Below are positions 1 to 13,500 of a stretch of DNA of 64,000 nt, one piece after another (position 1 is the first letter of the stretch; every line of letters begins with the position of its first letter). Source of the stretch: Actinernus sp. WN-2022 (Eukaryota; Cnidaria; Anthozoa; Actiniaria; Actinernidae); NCBI GenBank assembly GCA_030867875.1, contig JAOWCC010001751.1:21846026-21910025 (forward strand). The letters run 5' to 3'. The translations under genes were made by a program, and so were the position numbers. The notes beneath the pieces are model-generated. The model searched no databases and was not told the DNA's origin. It saw only the letters and a list, made by a program, of their open reading frames with translations.

Positions 1-1240
1 GTGGGATAAAGAGTGTAATAAAGAAAGGACAGCGAGATGCTGTGTGCAAGAATATTTAGGCCATGGAGCGTAGGCAGAGTATGTTGTATGTTCTAGGTAT
101 TTAATGCTCCATCTACTCTATCTAGCTATCATACTGCCTTACCAATTCAACATTGTCACTTACGGTTTGACACAAATTTTGCTCTACCATACACTTGGTT
201 CTTGTGCTTTATTCTTGTGCTTTACACTTGGTTCTTGCCCTCTATAATTTATAATAGCAATATAACTGATTATAGTGTCGCAAAATTGATCAGTAGTGTA
301 TAGATACATTGAAATGGATTATATAGACTGGTCTTACACCTGTCTTTGAGCACGGTTCTTGCATTTGCCTCTTGTGCTTATAACATCATAATAAAAAGTT
401 ATATATAGTGACGGGTGAATTTCGCTATACTGCTAGTTTCGAACACCCTTTCTATACAAATATTGAGAAATTGTTAATTAGGAAAATCTAAGTATGACCA
501 AACATCTTTTTGTACTTATGATATGGATTTTTCTTGACTTATAAGAGTTCAAATTATGGATAGTATAATGAAGGAAAAGAAAGGATAAAACCTTAACTAT
601 GGGATCGTAGTATGAATAAGTGGGATAAAGAATGTAATAAAGAAAGAACAGCGAGATACTGCGTGCAAGAATATTCATTTTAGGCCATGGAGAGTAGGCA
701 CAGTATGTTCTAGGTATTTAATGCTCCATCTACTCTATCTATAGCTATCATACTGCATTACCAATTCAACATTGTCACTTACGATTTGACACAAATTTTG
801 CTCTTCCATACACTTGGTTCTTGCGCGTTATTCTTGTGCCGAGTCTTCCCTATAAAATATCAAAATCCTTCATAATAGTGCCTGGAAATTTGTCAATATA
901 AATAATCATTGATTTCTAACAGAATGGCCACTTACAGTAGAACATGAACATTTCTTCTCCATATGCCAGCTTGGTCTTGAGCTTGGAATTTGCGCTTGGT
1001 TCTTGCCTTTAAAATAATAATGACTTAATTATAGTGGAGGGAAATTTGAAAATAGTGTTTATTTGTATGCATTTAACTTAGTTGATTACTTACGGTCTAA
1101 AATGATAACGCTTTAGCAAATGTTTGATCTTGAGCTTTATACTTGGTTTGTGTCCGTATCTACTAATTTATAACGGGAATAGAACTTGATTATAGTCTCG
1201 TAAAATGTATCATTGGTGCTAGATAAATTTAAATAGATTA
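1..1240. repeat. ~620-bp direct duplication inside the macrosatellite unit
   Basis: 'gtgggataaagagtgtaata' at 1 recurs with substitutions at 621, and the 100 bp before each copy also match (5201-5300 against 521-620). The unit therefore grew partly by an older internal duplication. Confidence 0.85.
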
Positions 1241-2114
1241 TATAGATTGGTCTTATACCTTGAGCACGGTTCTTGCATTTGCCTCTTGTGCTTATAACAT
1301 CATAATAAAACGTTATTATAGTGTCGGTTGCATTTCGTTATAGTGTTAGTTTCGAATACCCAAAACAAATATTGATAAATTGTTAATTAAGAAAAATATA
1401 AGTATGATAGTACTGACCAAACTTCTTTTTATACTTAGCTATTGTAGTTATTGTGCTTAACTCTCGTTGCTTGCGTCTGCGCGTGGATCTTCTAAAGTCT
1501 TGCGCGTCCAACTTCCCAAGTCTTGCGCGTCCAACTTCCCAAGTCTTCCGCGTGCATCTTCCCAGTCTTCCCAGTCTTGCGCCTGCATCTCCCCAGTCTT
1601 GCGCGTGGTTCCCGATTGTTGCGCGTGAGACTGACAGTTGGTGCTTTATTCTTGCGCGTGAGGCTGCTCTTGGATCTTGATTCTTGCGGTTGGTTCAACA
1701 TGGCAGTCGTTTCTCCGCTACGCCACGTGGAGGCTACCGTTCATTGTAGCAGTTAATTTTCTCTTCTGTGACAAAACACAACAAGAGTGGCCAAATGCTT
1801 CCTAGTTTACAGCCAAACTTTTAAGCGAATTTTAGTTGGTTTCTAATGAGGGAAAAACCGGAGGAAAACCCTCAAGTGCCAGGGTGAGATACCAACAAAC
1901 TCAACCCACACAAAGCCGGACAAGATGTAACAAGAAACACTCCGCTCTACCGTCCTCAGCCGTTTGAGGTTTTTTAAACACTCTTTGGACGCGATATCAC
2001 GTGTCTTTCCTAAAGTAAAATAAGACACGAGAGACCTCTGCCCAAAGGGTGCAAGCCAATCAGGTTTCTATTGCAGAAACAGAGAAAAAGCTGTTGAGTA
2101 AGGCATTAATTTAA

Positions 2115-2760
2115 GCCATGCAGTTAATAGTGAGAAAAGCTGTGGAGGAAATTACACATCGTTAGATTAAAAACCTCCCCCCACCCCAAGGGTATCCATA
2201 ATATCCAGCACTTGATGGCTGCATGTGATAGATATGAAGTGCATACAATTATATATTAATTACGTGTAATGTATTACATGTAATAAATATATAACTGTGT
2301 AGAGGAAAAGAAAAACGCTGTTGAAGAAAAGACATCGTTAATTTAAGCCATGCAGTTAATAGTGAGAAATGCTGTGGAGGAAATTACACATCGTTAGATT
2401 AAAAACCTCCCCCCACCCCAAGGGTATCTATTATATCCAGCACTTGATGGCTGCATGTGATAGATATGAAGTGCATACAATTATATATTAATTACGTGTA
2501 ATGTATTACATGTAATAAATATAAAACTGTGTAGAGGAAAAGAAAAACGCTGTTGAAGAAAAGACACATCGTTAATTTAAGCCATGCAGTTAATAGTGAG
2601 AAATGCTGTGGAGGAAATTACACATCGTTAGATAAAAACCTCCCCCCACCCCAAGGGTATCTATAATATCCAGCACTTGATGGCTGCATGTGATAGATAT
2701 GAAGTACATACAATCATATATTAATTACGTGTAATTGACTACATGTAATAAATATATGAA
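2115..2760. repeat. Three tandem ~233-bp subrepeats inside the macrosatellite unit
   Basis: Each begins near 'aagccatgcagttaatagtg' (2115, 2346, 2579) and contains 'aacctccccccaccccaagg' and an 'attacgtgtaat' palindrome. The same trio recurs in units 2 and 3; unit 4 has two copies. Confidence 0.93.
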
Positions 2761-3607
2761 AGTGAATGTAATCGAAAGTCGAAAATACAAGCCGAAAATT
2801 AAAGCCGCAATTCCTAATTAATCGAATTCGAAAGCTAACCTTTTCGAAATCCGTACACATTCTTTATTCCACAATAGAAGCCGAGCTTACTTATTTAATT
2901 AACCCCTACATAAACTACACAAAAAAAGGACCCTCCCAAACCTTGGGTAATTAACTTTCCTTATTACAACCATGAACTATAAGCTACGATTAAAGTTTAG
3001 CCGGTCCGAAATAGTAATTATTGCGCAAGATATCCGAAAAAAATCCTCATATCCGAAAACCGAACACCTATCTACCTATGGCTAGCCTGTTCTACCTCGA
3101 ACTGAACTGGAGTGGATCTCGATCTGGTCATCCATGGGTGGATAGAATCGAATTCTACAAGTTATCGAATAGAATCGAATGCCGGTTGCGACCCCGTATT
3201 GCGCAAAAGCCAGTTAGGAAGGAAAGGCATGGCATGTATTAGTAGCACGTTGGGAAATCCAATCTGCACCGTACATGAGATAATGGCTGATTTTCAAATC
3301 TGCAATATTCCATTGGTATAATCATCTGTATTGTTACGGCTTTGTCACAGTAACATTTGTTTTAAGAGTAACTTTAGGAATTTCTGTGACTATTTTATAC
3401 CACGATATGTCATAGCGGAAAGATCAATATCCAAACTCACATTGTAAAACTATCCGTCATATTAATACTGCAATTTGTCCTCGAATGGAAAATTAAAAAG
3501 TGCAACTGGTGCAGATTGAATAACCCGTGCAATTACAATAGCTACGTACGTACCGTCGTCTTCAGATACGAATCCACGACCAACACCTGTCTTACATTAA
3601 GCCGAAA

Positions 3608-3804
3608 CTTTACTGGCAAAACTGGACCACTCTGGTAAAGTATGGAAATACCTTGAACTATTCTGGAAAAAAGTTGTAAATTTAAATTTCTAGTGTGGTC
3701 TTTTTCTATTGTATGTAATTGGACGAAAATATGGAAACATGGTAATATTGTGGAGATTTACTATTTCCATACTGCAGTGCCGTCCAGTTTTTCCAGTGGA
3801 TGCC
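3608..3804. repeat. Inverted-repeat element inside the macrosatellite unit
   Basis: 'tactggcaaaactggac' near 3610 is answered by 'gtccagtttttccagtg' near 3783, and 'agtatggaaata' by 'tatttccatact' further in. It looks like a small foldback element amplified with the satellite; copies occur at the same offset in units 2-4. Confidence 0.65.
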
Positions 3805-4131
3805 ATTTCGAAGCCAAGCCCATGGATGACCCTGCCTTGTCTGCCTGTAGAGCATTTCCCAATGCTGATAATTTTATTCCAAAACGATAAAGATGACTAC
3901 CAGAAAATCTAAGTATAATATATAAGATATATTGGAAATGCCTTTTCAATAATTGCACTTGACTTTCCATGGACGATGCTATGTTTGAGTATATCAGTTT
4001 AGCTAGCTAAGTTTACAATGTTGTCTATGACAAGCCAAGTATAATCCTGAAAGGGACTCTTAGATTAATCTTACTGCGACATGGGGAAAGTGCATTTTTC
4101 TATCGCCAATCTATCATCACGGTACAATGTT

Positions 4132-4688
4132 CCGAATCAGTAATGGGAAAGCTTCATGTTGTTACATTAAACTGCCTCGTGACTGTTCTCAACTTCGTTA
4201 TCTCTTTCAAGCATGCCAAGGGCTGTTTACCTAAACATTATCCTCATTCAAATTTGCATGCATATACGGCAAGTTAAATGGTTTCTACAGCGAATAAGGA
4301 ATTTGACGCATAATTAGTAACTTCAGGTCCGAACATGCTTAAAACTAATTTCCTCGCCTCTCCTGCTTCACTTCCTGCTACATTTAACTAATCTAGCGAA
4401 AAAGTTGGTTTGAATCAGTAACGGAAAGCTTCATGTTGTTACATTAAACTGCCTCGTGACTGTTCTCAACTTCGTAATCTCTTTCAAGCATGTCAAGGGC
4501 TGTTTACCTAAACATTATCCTCATTCAAATTTCCATGTATATACGGCAAGTTAAATGGTTCCTACAGCGAATAAGGAATTTGACGCATCAATTAGTAACC
4601 TCAGGCCCGAACATGCTTAAAACTAATTTCCTCGCCTCTCCGGCTTCACTTCCTGCTACATTTAACTAATCTAGCGAAAAAGTTGGTT
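4132..4688. repeat. Two 279-bp direct repeats inside the macrosatellite unit
   Basis: 'gaatcagtaatgggaaagct' at 4135 recurs as 'gaatcagtaacggaaagctt' at 4414. Both copies run to 'agcgaaaaagttggtt'. The pair is present in units 1-4. Confidence 0.93.
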
Positions 4689-4847
4689 GTGCCGTGTTTC
4701 AGGATCTGGATCTCAAGAATTGTTTACAGATTCTGAATCTTTGATTGTATTGGTTTGACTTGCAGTATATACTGTAAGCTTGATTCCAGGCTTACTGCCT
4801 ATGTAAATATTTACCAATTCGAGATTCATACAACAGTTACTATTTGG

Positions 4848-4985
4848 CTTGCGAGATCCGTTATTTCGTTCACAATATTCATGATTTGGCTTACGAGATC
4901 CATGATTTGGTTCGCGAGATCCGCGATTCGCGAGATCCGCGATTTCGTTTACGAGATCCGTTATTTGGCTCGCCGAGAGATCCGA
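4848..4985. repeat. GAGATCC-rich short tandem tract in the macrosatellite unit
   Basis: About six degenerate ~25-bp repeats centred on 'gcgagatccg' and 'gatttggctt'. This is the most length-variable part of the unit: 29 bp shorter in unit 2 and differently shortened in unit 4. Confidence 0.85.
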
Positions 4986-5300
4986 TATCCATAGCACGAA
5001 CAGCACCCAACTGCCTATTGCTAGATACCTGACCCATCCTGCGGCGTGATGACATCTGCCGGAATGTTTGTTGAAATCGCACGAGACAAGACACGCTAAG
5101 TGTAACTGTGTGAATTAACCCTCCTCGAGAACTCGTCTTGTGATTCGTTAACATTTTGGCGAGGCTCTTGCCTAGTAAATAGCGGAAGGTGAGCTGCAGA
5201 GATATGGATTTTTCTTGACTTGTAAGAGTTGAAATTAGGGATAGTATAGTGAAGGGAAATAAAGGATAAGACCTTAACTATGGGATCGTAGTATGAATAA

Positions 5301-8300
5301 GTGGGATAAAGAGTGTAATAAAGAAAGGACAGCGAGATGCTGTGTGCAAGAATATTTAGGCCATGGAGCGTAGGCAGAGTATGTTGTATGTTCTAGGTAT
5401 TTAATGCTCCATCTACTCTATCTAGCTATCATACTGCCTTACCAATTCAACATTGTCACTTACGGTTTGACACAAATTTTGCTCTACCATACACTTGGTT
5501 CTTGTGCTTTATTCTTGTGCTTTACACTTGGTTCTTGCCCTCTATAATTTATAATAGCAATATAACTGATTATAGTGTCGCAAAATTGATCAGTAGTGTA
5601 TAGATACATTGAAATGGATTATATAGACTGGTCTTACACCTGTCTTTGAGCACGGTTCTTGCATTTGCCTCTTGTGCTTATAACATCATAATAAAAAGTT
5701 ATATATAGTGACGGGTGAATTTCGCTATACTGCTAGTTTCGAACACCCTTTCTATACAAATATTGAGAAATTGTTAATTAGGAAAATCTAAGTATGACCA
5801 AACATCTTTTTGTACTTATGATATGGATTTTTCTTGACTTATAAGAGTTCAAATTATGGATAGTATAATGAAGGAAAAGAAAGGATAAAACCTTAACTAT
5901 GGGATCGTAGTATGAATAAGTGGGATAAAGAATGTAATAAAGAAAGAACAGCGAGATACTGCGTGCAAGAATATTCATTTTAGGCCATGGAGAGTAGGCA
6001 CAGTATGTTCTAGGTATTTAATGCTCCATCTACTCTATCTATAGCTATCATACTGCATTACCAATTCAACATTGTCACTTACGATTTGACACAAATTTTG
6101 CTCTTCCATACACTTGGTTCTTGCGCGTTATTCTTGTGCCGAGTCTTCCCTATAAAATATCAAAATCCTTCATAATAGTGCCTGGAAATTTGTCAATATA
6201 AATAATCATTGATTTCTAACAGAATGGCCACTTACAGTAGAACATGAACATTTCTTCTCCATATGCCAGCTTGGTCTTGAGCTTGGAATTTGTCCTTGGT
6301 TCTTGCCTTTAAAATAATAATGACTTAATTATAGTGGAGGGAAATTTGAAAATAGTGTTTATTTGTATGCATTTAACTTAGTTGATTACTTACGGTCTAA
6401 AATGATAACGCTTTAGCAAATGTTTGATCTTGAGCTTTATACTTGGTTTGTGTCCGTATCTACTAATTTATAACGGGAATAGAACTTGATTATAGTCTCG
6501 TAAAATGTATCATTGGTGCTAGATAAATTTAAATAGATTATATAGATTGGTCTTATACCTTGAGCACGGTTCTTGCATTTGCCTCTTGTGCTTATAACAT
6601 CATAATAAAACGTTATTATAGTGTCGGTTGCATTTCGTTATAGTGTTAGTTTCGAATACCCAAAACAAATATTGATAAATTGTTAATTAAGAAAAATATA
6701 AGTATGATAGTACTGACCAAACTTCTTTTTATACTTAGCTATTGTAGTTATTGTGCTTAACTCTCGTTGCTTGCGTCTGCGCGTGGATCTTCTAAAGTCT
6801 TGCGCGTCCAACTTCCCAAGTCTTGCGCGTCCAACTTCCCAAGTCTTCCGCGTGCATCTTCCCAGTCTTCCCAGTCTTGCGCCTGCATCTCCCCAGTCTT
6901 GCGCGTGGTTCCCGATTGTTGCGCGTGAGACTGACAGTTGGTGCTTTATTCTTGCGCGTGAGGCTGCTCTTGGATCTTGATTCTTGCGGTTGGTTCAACA
7001 TGGCAGTCGTTTCTCCGCTACGCCACGTGGAGGCTACCGTTCATTGTAGCAGTTAATTTTCTCTTCTGTGACAAAACACAACAAGAGTGGCCAAATGCTT
7101 CCTAGTTTACAGCCAAACTTTTAAGCGAATTTTAGTTGGTTTCTAATGAGGGAAAAACCGGAGGAAAACCCTCAAGTGCCAGGGTGAGATACCAACAAAC
7201 TCAACCCACACAAAGCCGGACAAGATGTAACAAGAAACACTCCGCTCTACCGTCCTCAGCCGTTTGAGGTTTTTTAAACACTCTTTGGACGCGATATCAC
7301 GTGTCTTTCCTAAAGTAAAATAAGACACGAGAGACCTCTGCCCAAAGGGTGCAAGCCAATCAGGTTTCTATTGCAGAAACAGAGAAAAAGCTGTTGAGTA
7401 AGGCATTAATTTAAGCCATGCAGTTAATAGTGAGAAAAGCTGTGGAGGAAATTACACATCGTTAGATTAAAAACCTCCCCCCACCCCAAGGGTATCTATA
7501 ATATCCAGCACTTGATGGCTGCATGTGATAGATATGAAGTGCATACAATTATATATTAATTACGTGTAATGTATTACATGTAATAAATATATAACTGTGT
7601 AGAGGAAAAGAAAAACGCTGTTGAAGAAAAGACATCGTTAATTTAAGCCATGCAGTTAATAGTGAGAAATGCTGTGGAGGAAATTACACATCGTTAGATT
7701 AAAAACCTCCCCCCACCCCAAGGGTATCTATTATATCCAGCACTTGATGGCTGCATGTGATAGATATGAAGTGCATACAATTATATATTAATTACGTGTA
7801 ATGTATTACATGTAATAAATATAAAACTGTGTAGAGGAAAAGAAAAACGCTGTTGAAGAAAAGACACATCGTTAATTTAAGCCATGCAGTTAATAGTGAG
7901 AAATGCTGTGGAGGAAATTACACATCGTTAGATAAAAACCTCCCCCCACCCCAAGGGTATCTATAATATCCAGCACTTGATGGCTGCATGTGATAGATAT
8001 GAAGTACATACAATCATATATTAATTACGTGTAATTGACTACATGTAATAAATATATGAAAGTGAATGTAATCGAAAGTCGAAAATACAAGCCGAAAATT
8101 AAAGCCGCAATTCCTAATTAATCGAATTCGAAAGCTAACCTTTTCGAAATCCGTACACATTCTTTATTCCACAATAGAAGCCGAGCTTACTTATTTAATT
8201 AACCCCTACATAAACTACACAAAAAAAGGACCCTCCCAAACCTTGGGTAATTAACTTTCCTTATTACAACCATGAACTATAAGCTACGATTAAAGTTTAG

Positions 8301-10572
8301 CCGGTCCGAAATAGTAATTATTGCGCAAGATATCCGAAAAAAATCCTCATATCCGAAAACCGAACACCTATCTACCTATGGCTAGCCTGTTCTACCTCGA
8401 ACTGAACTGGAGTGGATCTCGATCTGGTCATCCATGGGTGGATAGAATCGAATTCTACAAGTTATCGAATAGAATCGAATGCCGGTTGCGACCCCGTATT
8501 GCGCAAAAGCCAGTTAGGAAGGAAAGGCATGGCATGGATTAGTAGCACGTTGGGAAATCCAATCTGCACCGTACATGAGATAATGGCTGATTTTCAAATC
8601 TGCAATATTCCATTGGTATAATCATCTGTATTGTTACGGCTTTGTCACAGTAACATTTGTTTTAAGAGTAACTTTAGGAATTTCTGTGACTATTTTATAC
8701 CACGATATGTCATAGCGGAAAGATCAATATCCAAACTCACATTGTAAAACTATCCGTCATATTAATACTGCAATTTGTCCTCGAATGGAAAATTAAAAAG
8801 TGCAACTGGTGCAGATTGAATAACCCGTGCAATTACAATAGCTACGTACGTACCGTCGTCTTCAGATACGAATCCACGACCAACACCTGTCTTACATTAA
8901 GCCGAAACTTTACTGGCAAAACTGGACCACTCTGGTAAAGTATGGAAATACCTTGAACTATTCTGGAAAAAAGTTGTAAATTTAAATTTCTAGTGTGGTC
9001 TTTTTCTATTGTATGTAATTGGACGAAAATATGGAAACATGGTAATATTGTGGAGATTTACTATTTCCATACTGCAGTGCCGTCCAGTTTTTCCAGTGGA
9101 TGCCATTTCGAAGCCAAGCCCATGGATGACCCTGCCTTGTCTGCCTGTAGAGCATTTCCCAATGCTGATAATTTTATTCCAAAACGATAAAGATGACTAC
9201 CAGAAAATCTAAGTATAATATATAAGATATATTGGAAATGCCTTTTCAATAATTGCACTTGACTTTCCATGGACGATGCTATGTTTGAGTATATCAGTTT
9301 AGCTAGCTAAGTTTACAATGTTGTCTATGACAAGCCAAGTATAATCCTGAAAGGGACTCTTAGATTAATCTTACTGCGACATGGGGAAAGTGCATTTTTC
9401 TATCGCCAATCTATCATCACGGTACAATGTTCCGAATCAGTAATGGGAAAGCTTCATGTTGTTACATTAAACTGCCTCGTGACTGTTCTCAACTTCGTTA
9501 TCTCTTTCAAGCATGCCAAGGGCTGTTTACCTAAACATTATCCTCATTCAAATTTGCATGCATATACGGCAAGTTAAATGGTTTCTACAGCGAATAAGGA
9601 ATTTGACGCATAATTAGTAACTTCAGGTCCGAACATGCTTAAAACTAATTTCCTCGCCTCTCCTGCTTCACTTCCTGCTACATTTAACTAATCTAGCGAA
9701 AAAGTTGGTTTGAATCAGTAACGGAAAGCTTCATGTTGTTACATTAAACTGCCTCGTGACTGTTCTCAACTTCGTAATCTCTTTCAAGCATGTCAAGGGC
9801 TGTTTACCTAAACATTATCCTCATTCAAATTTCCATGTATATACGGCAAGTTAAATGGTTCCTACAGCGAATAAGGAATTTGACGCATCAATTAGTAACC
9901 TCAGGCCCGAACATGCTTAAAACTAAATTTCCTCGCCTCTCCTGCTTCACTTCCTGCTACATTTAACTAATCTAGCGAAAAAGTTGGTTGTGCCGTGTTT
10001 CAGGATCTGGATCTCAAGAATTGTTTACAGATTCTGAATCTTTGATTGTATTGGTTTGACTTGCAGTATATACTGTAAGCTTGATTCCAGGCTTACTGCC
10101 TATGTAAATATTTACCAATTCGAGATTCATACAACAGTTACTATTTGGCTTGCGAGATCCGTTATTTCGTTCACAATATTCATGATTTGGCTTACGAGAT
10201 CCATGATTTGGTTCGCGAGATCCGCGATTCGCGAGATCCGCTCGCCGAGAGATCCGATATCCATAGCACGAACAGCACCCAACTGCCTATTGCTAGATAC
10301 CTGACCCATCCTGCGGCGTGATGACATCTGCCGGAATGTTTGTTGAAATCGCACGAGACAAGACACGCTAAGTGTAACTGTGTGAATTAACCCTCCTCGA
10401 GAACTCGTCTTGTGATTCGTTAACATTTTGGCGAGGCTCTTGCCTAGTAAATAGCGGAAGGTGAGCTGCAGAGATATGGATTTTTCTTGACTTGTAAGAG
10501 TTGAAATTAGGGATAGTATAGTGAAGGGAAATAAAGGATAAGACCTTAACTATGGGATCGTAGTATGAATAA
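5301..10572. repeat. Macrosatellite unit 2
   Basis: 5,272 bp. Compared with unit 1 it lacks 29 bp of the GAGATCC-rich tract (near 10,240) and has one extra A near 9,926. It carries TTTGTCCTTGG at 6291 where units 1 and 3 have TTTGCGCTTGG. Confidence 0.95.
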
Positions 10573-13500
10573 GTGGGATAAAGAGTGTAATAAAGAAAGG
10601 ACAGCGAGATGCTGTGTGCAAGAATATTTAGGCCATGGAGCGTAGGCAGAGTATGTTGTATGTTCTAGGTATTTAATGCTCCATCTACTCTATCTAGCTA
10701 TCATACTGCCTTACCAATTCAACATTGTCACTTACGGTTTGACACAAATTTTGCTCTACCATACACTTGGTTCTTGTGCTTTATTCTTGTGCTTTACACT
10801 TGGTTCTTGCCCTCTATAATTTATAATAGCAATATAACTGATTATAGTGTCGCAAAATTGATCAGTAGTGTATAGATACATTGAAATGGATTATATAGAC
10901 TGGTCTTACACCTGTCTTTGAGCACGGTTCTTGCATTTGCCTCTTGTGCTTATAACATCATAATAAAAAGTTATATATAGTGACGGGTGAATTTCGCTAT
11001 ACTGCTAGTTTCGAACACCCTTTCTATACAAATATTGAGAAATTGTTAATTAGGAAAATCTAAGTATGACCAAACATCTTTTTGTACTTATGATATGGAT
11101 TTTTCTTGACTTATAAGAGTTCAAATTATGGATAGTATAATGAAGGAAAAGAAAGGATAAAACCTTAACTATGGGATCGTAGTATGAATAAGTGGGATAA
11201 AGAATGTAATAAAGAAAGAACAGCGAGATACTGCGTGCAAGAATATTCATTTTAGGCCATGGAGAGTAGGCACAGTATGTTCTAGGTATTTAATGCTCCA
11301 TCTACTCTATCTATAGCTATCATACTGCATTACCAATTCAACATTGTCACTTACGATTTGACACAAATTTTGCTCTTCCATACACTTGGTTCTTGCGCGT
11401 TATTCTTGTGCCGAGTCTTCCCTATAAAATATCAAAATCCTTCATAATAGTGCCTGGAAATTTGTCAATATAAATAATCATTGATTTCTAACAGAATGGC
11501 CACTTACAGTAGAACATGAACATTTCTTCTCCATATGCCAGCTTGGTCTTGAGCTTGGAATTTGCGCTTGGTTCTTGCCTTTAAAATAATAATGACTTAA
11601 TTATAGTGGAGGGAAATTTGAAAATAGTGTTTATTTGTATGCATTTAACTTAGTTGATTACTTACGGTCTAAAATGATAACGCTTTAGCAAATGTTTGAT
11701 CTTGAGCTTTATACTTGGTTTGTGTCCGTATCTACTAATTTATAACGGGAATAGAACTTGATTATAGTCTCGTAAAATGTATCATTGGTGCTAGATAAAT
11801 TTAAATAGATTATATAGATTGGTCTTATACCTTGAGCACGGTTCTTGCATTTGCCTCTTGTGCTTATAACATCATAATAAAACGTTATTATAGTGTCGGT
11901 TGCATTTCGTTATAGTGTTAGTTTCGAATACCCAAAACAAATATTGATAAATTGTTAATTAAGAAAAATATAAGTATGATAGTACTGACCAAACTTCTTT
12001 TTATACTTAGCTATTGTAGTTATTGTGCTTAACTCTCGTTGCTTGCGTCTGCGCGTGGATCTTCTAAAGTCTTGCGCGTCCAACTTCCCAAGTCTTGCGC
12101 GTCCAACTTCCCAAGTCTTCCGCGTGCATCTTCCCAGTCTTCCCAGTCTTGCGCCTGCATCTCCCCAGTCTTGCGCGTGGTTCCCGATTGTTGCGCGTGA
12201 GACTGACAGTTGGTGCTTTATTCTTGCGCGTGAGGCTGCTCTTGGATCTTGATTCTTGCGGTTGGTTCAACATGGCAGTCGTTTCTCCGCTACGCCACGT
12301 GGAGGCTACCGTTCATTGTAGCAGTTAATTTTCTCTTCTGTGACAAAACACAACAAGAGTGGCCAAATGCTTCCTAGTTTACAGCCAAACTTTTAAGCGA
12401 ATTTTAGTTGGTTTCTAATGAGGGAAAAACCGGAGGAAAACCCTCAAGTGCCAGGGTGAGATACCAACAAACTCAACCCACACAAAGCCGGACAAGATGT
12501 AACAAGAAACACTCCGCTCTACCGTCCTCAGCCGTTTGAGGTTTTTTAAACACTCTTTGGACGCGATATCACGTGTCTTTCCTAAAGTAAAATAAGACAC
12601 GAGAGACCTCTGCCCAAAGGGTGCAAGCCAATCAGGTTTCTATTGCAGAAACAGAGAAAAAGCTGTTGAGTAAGGCATTAATTTAAGCCATGCAGTTAAT
12701 AGTGAGAAAAGCTGTGGAGGAAATTACACATCGTTAGATTAAAAACCTCCCCCCACCCCAAGGGTATCTATAATATCCAGCACTTGATGGCTGCATGTGA
12801 TAGATATGAAGTGCATACAATTATATATTAATTACGTGTAATGTATTACATGTAATAAATATATAACTGTGTAGAGGAAAAGAAAAACGCTGTTGAAGAA
12901 AAGACATCGTTAATTTAAGCCATGCAGTTAATAGTGAGAAATGCTGTGGAGGAAATTACACATCGTTAGATTAAAAACCTCCCCCCACCCCAAGGGTATC
13001 TATTATATCCAGCACTTGATGGCTGCATGTGATAGATATGAAGTGCATACAATTATATATTAATTACGTGTAATGTATTACATGTAATAAATATAAAACT
13101 GTGTAGAGGAAAAGAAAAACGCTGTTGAAGAAAAGACACATCGTTAATTTAAGCCATGCAGTTAATAGTGAGAAATGCTGTGGAGGAAATTACACATCGT
13201 TAGATAAAAACCTCCCCCCACCCCAAGGGTATCTATAATATCCAGCACTTGATGGCTGCATGTGATAGATATGAAGTACATACAATCATATATTAATTAC
13301 GTGTAATTGACTACATGTAATAAATATATGAAAGTGAATGTAATCGAAAGTCGAAAATACAAGCCGAAAATTAAAGCCGCAATTCCTAATTAATCGAATT
13401 CGAAAGCTAACCTTTTCGAAATCCGTACACATTCTTTATTCCACAATAGAAGCCGAGCTTACTTATTTAATTAACCCCTACATAAACTACACAAAAAAAG

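Larger units (their letters stand above)
1..5300. repeat. Macrosatellite unit 1
   Basis: Full-length 5,300-bp unit. Private differences seen by eye: GGGTATCC instead of GGGTATCT at 2188, GCATGTATT instead of GCATGGATT near 3233, and CTCCGGC instead of CTCCTGC near 4638. It has three 233-bp subrepeats and the full GAGATCC-rich tract. Confidence 0.95.

Noticed and set aside
478..678. 66-codon minus-strand hydrophobic frame, repeated in each unit
   Set aside because: A+T-driven Tyr/Leu/Ser-rich frame with no start context or motif, identical between units only because the DNA is.
1453..1756. Overlapping 69-77-codon frames on both strands, repeated in every macrosatellite unit
   Set aside because: Frames on both strands over a 'cttgcgcgtcc' low-complexity cluster. 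Repetition across units reflects DNA duplication, not coding constraint.
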